This document shows, piece by piece, positions 63,702 through 64,000 of a stretch of DNA of 64,000 bases (positions are counted from its first letter, which is position 1; every line of letters starts with the position of its first letter). Origin of the DNA: Bacteroidota bacterium. GTDB taxonomy: Bacteria > Bacteroidota > Bacteroidia > Chitinophagales > LD1. The notes under the pieces were generated by a model that searched no databases, was not told the origin of the DNA, and saw only the letters and a list, made by a program, of their open reading frames with translations. The stretch covers positions 104,017-168,016 of the forward strand of contig JAFDYN010000005.1 of NCBI GenBank assembly GCA_018267385.1, given 5' to 3'. Both the position numbers and the translations under genes were made by a program.

Positions 63702-63947
63702 TTACTTGGTCTCTGCGGTTGCGTTTGCCTTCAGCTCCTCTATCTTGGCATCTACTGCTGCCTCAAGGTTCTTGTCGCAGTCATCAGACTTTGCTTTTAC
63801 CTCATCTACTACCTTGGCGGCGTAAATAGAGTCCGCTTTTGCACTCTTCTGGTCCTCAGTGAGCGGAGTATACTTGGCACCGCAGCTGCTCAGGATCAGT
63901 GCCGCCATAGTACCGAGGGCGAATAATGACATTACTGATTTTTTCAT
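63702..63947 (-). CDS. Small lipoprotein
   Basis: This 81-aa product has a lipoprotein signal (MKKSVMSLFALGTMAALILS, lipid Cys22). Next comes GAKYTPLTEDQKSAKADSI, then a highly charged helix (about 40-75, Ala/Lys/Glu/Asp) with one further Cys. The upstream lipoprotein of similar layout suggests tandem relatives. Function unknown. A -7-like TAAATTCG on the minus strand at 63983-63990 (one mismatch) lies 35 nt upstream. Confidence 0.72.
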   Translation of the reverse strand: MKKSVMSLFALGTMAALILSSCGAKYTPLTEDQKSAKADSIYAAKVVDEVKAKSDDCDKNLEAAVDAKIEELKANATAETK

Positions 63948-63982
63948 GATGTTGATTTTTATTGTTTTAATGAAAGAATGAA

Positions 63983-63990
63983 CGAATTTA
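63983..63990 (-). promoter_or_regulatory. Possible -7 element for the right-end lipoproteins
   Basis: TAAATTCG on the minus strand, one mismatch from TAnnTTTG, 35 nt before the start codon. Confidence 0.3.
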
Positions 63991-64000
63991 AAAGGATTGC

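Overview
The window looks like part of a Bacteroidota chromosome, probably from a Chitinophagales or Sphingobacteriales relative with medium GC content. Four lines of evidence support this. (1) Six proteins carry type IX secretion (T9SS) C-terminal sorting domains of type A or type B. (2) Promoters have the Bacteroidota -7 form TAnnTTTG instead of a sigma70 -10. (3) There are families largely restricted to the phylum: PorP/SprF, CCDC81-HU/SPOR proteins and the HsdR_N orphan next to holA. (4) The Mrp ATPase has the Bacteroidota form without a C-terminal CXXC.

Layout. 1-4.3 kb: the 3' end of a type B T9SS surface protein, xerD and an AT-rich membrane/coiled-coil gene. 4.3-9.5 kb: mrp and rpsA on the minus strand, then a plus-strand secreted protein of ELWxxDGTxxGT repeats. 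9.5-14.3 kb: a secreted esterase, an HD phosphohydrolase, a small lipoprotein, HsdR_N, AMP nucleosidase and holA. 14.3-19.4 kb: a tight minus-strand operon made of a GMC-oxidoreductase/NAD-epimerase fusion, a GNAT, a family 2 glycosyltransferase and mtgA. This looks like a cell-envelope glycan unit. 19.6-28.5 kb: two hotdog-fold proteins, then a run with a 1030-aa TPR protein, an outer-membrane barrel, a CCDC81-HU/SPOR protein, an alpha/beta hydrolase and pdxJ. 28.4-34.8 kb: an unrecognised 502-aa protein, an sdpR-sdpI pair with a perfect palindrome over its promoter, a penicillin-acylase family enzyme and a second AT-rich membrane gene. 34.9-40 kb: YhcH-like and DUF4260 proteins, a histidine kinase coupled to a Crp/Fnr regulator, and nnrDE.

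40-62.5 kb is dominated by cell-surface genes. Two type A T9SS proteins are built from tandem modules of 141 bp and 153 bp per unit, with an SDR gene and a tRNA-Leu(CAA) between them. They are followed by a 14-kb minus-strand operon: two paralogous giant type B cargo proteins (about 1743 and 1711 aa), PorP/SprF and a PorE-like TPR/beta-propeller/OmpA protein. This is a self-contained T9SS cargo plus outer-membrane-partner locus. The right end has three small lipoproteins.

There is no prophage, transposon, CRISPR array or rRNA. The strongest candidates for something new are the giant-adhesin/PorP/OmpA operon with internally duplicated domains, the GMC-epimerase fusion in its glycan operon, the SdpR operator, and two genes whose promoters abut the start codon and so predict leaderless mRNAs. 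All functional calls come from reading motifs in the sequence; no database search was run.
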